Below, in pieces: positions 6,614-7,369 of a DNA stretch of 7,369 nucleotides (position 1 is its first letter; every line of letters starts with the position of its first letter). The notes below the pieces were generated by a model. It ran no database searches and had not been told where the DNA came from. It saw nothing but the letters and a program-made list of their open reading frames with translations. The stretch covers positions 1 through 7,369 of the forward strand of contig CALKHQ010000322.1 in NCBI GenBank assembly GCA_937988735.1. The letters run 5' to 3'. Origin of the DNA: an uncultured Alphaproteobacteria bacterium. GTDB lineage: Bacteria; Pseudomonadota; Alphaproteobacteria; CALKHQ01. The position numbers and the translations under genes were made by a program.

Positions 6614-6670
6614 ACGAGGCGCTACAACCGCGCGCGTCGCGGCGTGCCCCCGGTACGACGCGCGCCTCGT
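6614..6670. repeat. Long inverted repeat between tpiA and secG
   Basis: GCGCGCGTCG (6630-6639) and CGACGCGCGC (6656-6665) form a perfect 10-bp stem around a 16-base loop. Outside it, ACGAG (6614-6618) pairs with CTCGT (6666-6670), leaving an 11-base bulge on the left. An alternative 9-bp pairing ACGAGGCGC/GCGCCTCGT (6614-6622 with 6662-6670) competes. A separate palindrome GCGCATGCGC lies at 6672-6681. No T run follows, so a standard terminator is not supported. An RNA processing or stability element, or a rho-dependent stop region, is possible. Confidence 0.6.
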
Positions 6671-6719
6671 CGCGCATGCGCTGCTGCGCGCCCCGCACTC
6701 TGACGCAGAACATGACCGC

Positions 6720-7070
6720 ATGAGCACGATCCTTCTCGTCATCCACATCCTGTTGGCGATCGCGCTGGTCGGCGTGATCCTGATCCAGCGCAACGAGGGC
6801 GGGCTGGGCGGACTCGGCGGCGGAGGCGGCAGCATGATGACCGGGCGCGCCGCAGCCAATCTGCTCACCCGCTCGACCGCGATCATCGCCACCCTGTTCA
6901 TGGTCAACAGCGTGCTGCTCGCCATCGTCGCCGGCACCGAGCGCGCCTCGTTCCTCGACGACGAGCCGGCCGTGGTCGCCCCGATCGAGGCGACGACGCC
7001 GGCTGCGACCGGCGGGGACCAGCCCCCGGCCGACGGGGAAGGCGCCGGCGCGCCCGCTGCGACGGAATGA
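6720..7070 (+). CDS. secG: Preprotein translocase subunit SecG
   Basis: SecG is the small inner-membrane subunit that joins SecYE and assists SecA-driven export. The 116 residues show the family layout: first membrane helix at about 3-22 (ILLVIHILLAIALVGVILIQ), a Gly-rich cytoplasmic loop with RNEGGLGGLGGGGGSMM, the hallmark MTGRAAANLLTR (40-51), and a second helix at about 53-71. A 40-residue Pro/Ala/acidic tail follows, a low-complexity extension typical of alphaproteobacterial SecG. The start ATG has only a weak ribosome binding site; no other start would keep the first helix intact. A structured 138-base gap separates it from tpiA, so it may have its own transcription signals. Its product and PpiD both serve the export pathway. 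Confidence 0.96.
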   Translation: MSTILLVIHILLAIALVGVILIQRNEGGLGGLGGGGGSMMTGRAAANLLTRSTAIIATLFMVNSVLLAIVAGTERASFLDDEPAVVAPIEATTPAATGGDQPPADGEGAGAPAATE

Positions 7071-7131
7071 GCATCCCGCTGGCCAACGGCGGCCTTCGCG
7101 TACGAGCGTCGAACGGCTACACTGATCGCCC

Positions 7132-7369
7132 ATGACGCGATTCATCTTCGTCACGGGCGGAGTGGCCTCCTCGCTGGGGAAGGGCCTCTCCGCAGCGGCG
7201 CTTGGCGCGCTGCTTCAGGCACGCGGATTCCGTGTCCGCCTGCGCAAGCTGGACCCCTATCTCAACGTCGATCCGGGCACGATGAGCCCGTATCAGCACG
7301 GCGAGGTCTATGTGACCGACGACGGGGCGGAGACCGACCTCGACCTCGGCCACTACGAGCGCTTCACCG
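7132..7369 (+). CDS. pyrG: CTP synthase, N-terminal part (runs off right edge)
   Basis: PyrG aminates UTP to CTP using ATP and glutamine. Only the first 79 codons of a protein of about 540 residues are visible, all in the synthetase domain. Seen: the start MTRFIFVTGGVASSLGKGL with the P-loop-like GGVASSLGKG, ALGALLQARGFRVRLRKLDPYLNVDPGTM with the UTP/ATP-binding KLDPYLN, SPYQHGEVYVTDDGAETDLDLGHYERF with the Mg-binding acidic residues. The match is near complete, with no breaks. It starts 61 bases after secG and lacks a clear shine-dalgarno sequence. A TACACT at 7118-7123 resembles a -10 element but has no good -35 partner. The glutaminase domain lies beyond the window. Confidence 0.97.
   Translation, partial: MTRFIFVTGGVASSLGKGLSAAALGALLQARGFRVRLRKLDPYLNVDPGTMSPYQHGEVYVTDDGAETDLDLGHYERFT

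Noticed and set aside
6582..6719. A tRNA gene in the tpiA-secG gap
   Set aside because: The structured GC-rich gap invited the idea, but there is no GGTTCGAATCC-like T arm and no cloverleaf can be drawn.
5622..7154. A 510-codon open frame on the minus strand, antisense to tpiA and secG
   Set aside because: Same cause: it mirrors well-identified genes and has the Arg/Gly/Ala-rich composition of a GC-driven shadow frame.

Overview
The window looks like chromosome from a high-GC alphaproteobacterium (about 70 % G+C by eye). The protein sequences and gene order best fit the Rhodospirillales or a related lineage. That placement is inferred from memory of these families, not from a search. Every gene is a housekeeping gene. 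I see no mobile element, CRISPR array, tRNA, rRNA or sign of transfer.

Left block, minus strand (5628 down to 1): a membrane-anchored periplasmic folding factor of the PpiD type comes first. It is followed by trpE, trpG, trpD and the first half of trpC, which runs off the left edge. Spacing is tight at most junctions: 15 bases from ppiD to trpE, a 4-base ATGA overlap from trpG to trpD, and trpC immediately after trpD. The exception is a 162-base gap between trpE and trpG. Together TrpE and TrpG make anthranilate from chorismate and glutamine, TrpD adds the phosphoribosyl group, and TrpC closes the indole ring. This is the first half of tryptophan synthesis.

Right block, plus strand (5838 to the right edge): tpiA, secG and the start of pyrG. 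These serve glycolysis, protein export and CTP synthesis, and are unrelated in function.

The two blocks diverge from a gap of about 210 bases (5629-5837). It holds a good candidate sigma-70-type promoter for the minus-strand operon and a strong shine-dalgarno sequence for tpiA. No leader peptide can be placed directly in front of trpE, because it lies only 15 bases behind ppiD. The trpE-trpG gap instead holds a small reading frame with three closely spaced Trp codons and a CRP-like palindrome.

The points most worth checking are the trpE-trpG gap, the missing ordinary start codon of trpC (an ACG sits at ideal distance from a strong ribosome binding site), the altered KHGNR motif of TrpD, and a long inverted repeat between tpiA and secG. 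I found no clearly new biological system.
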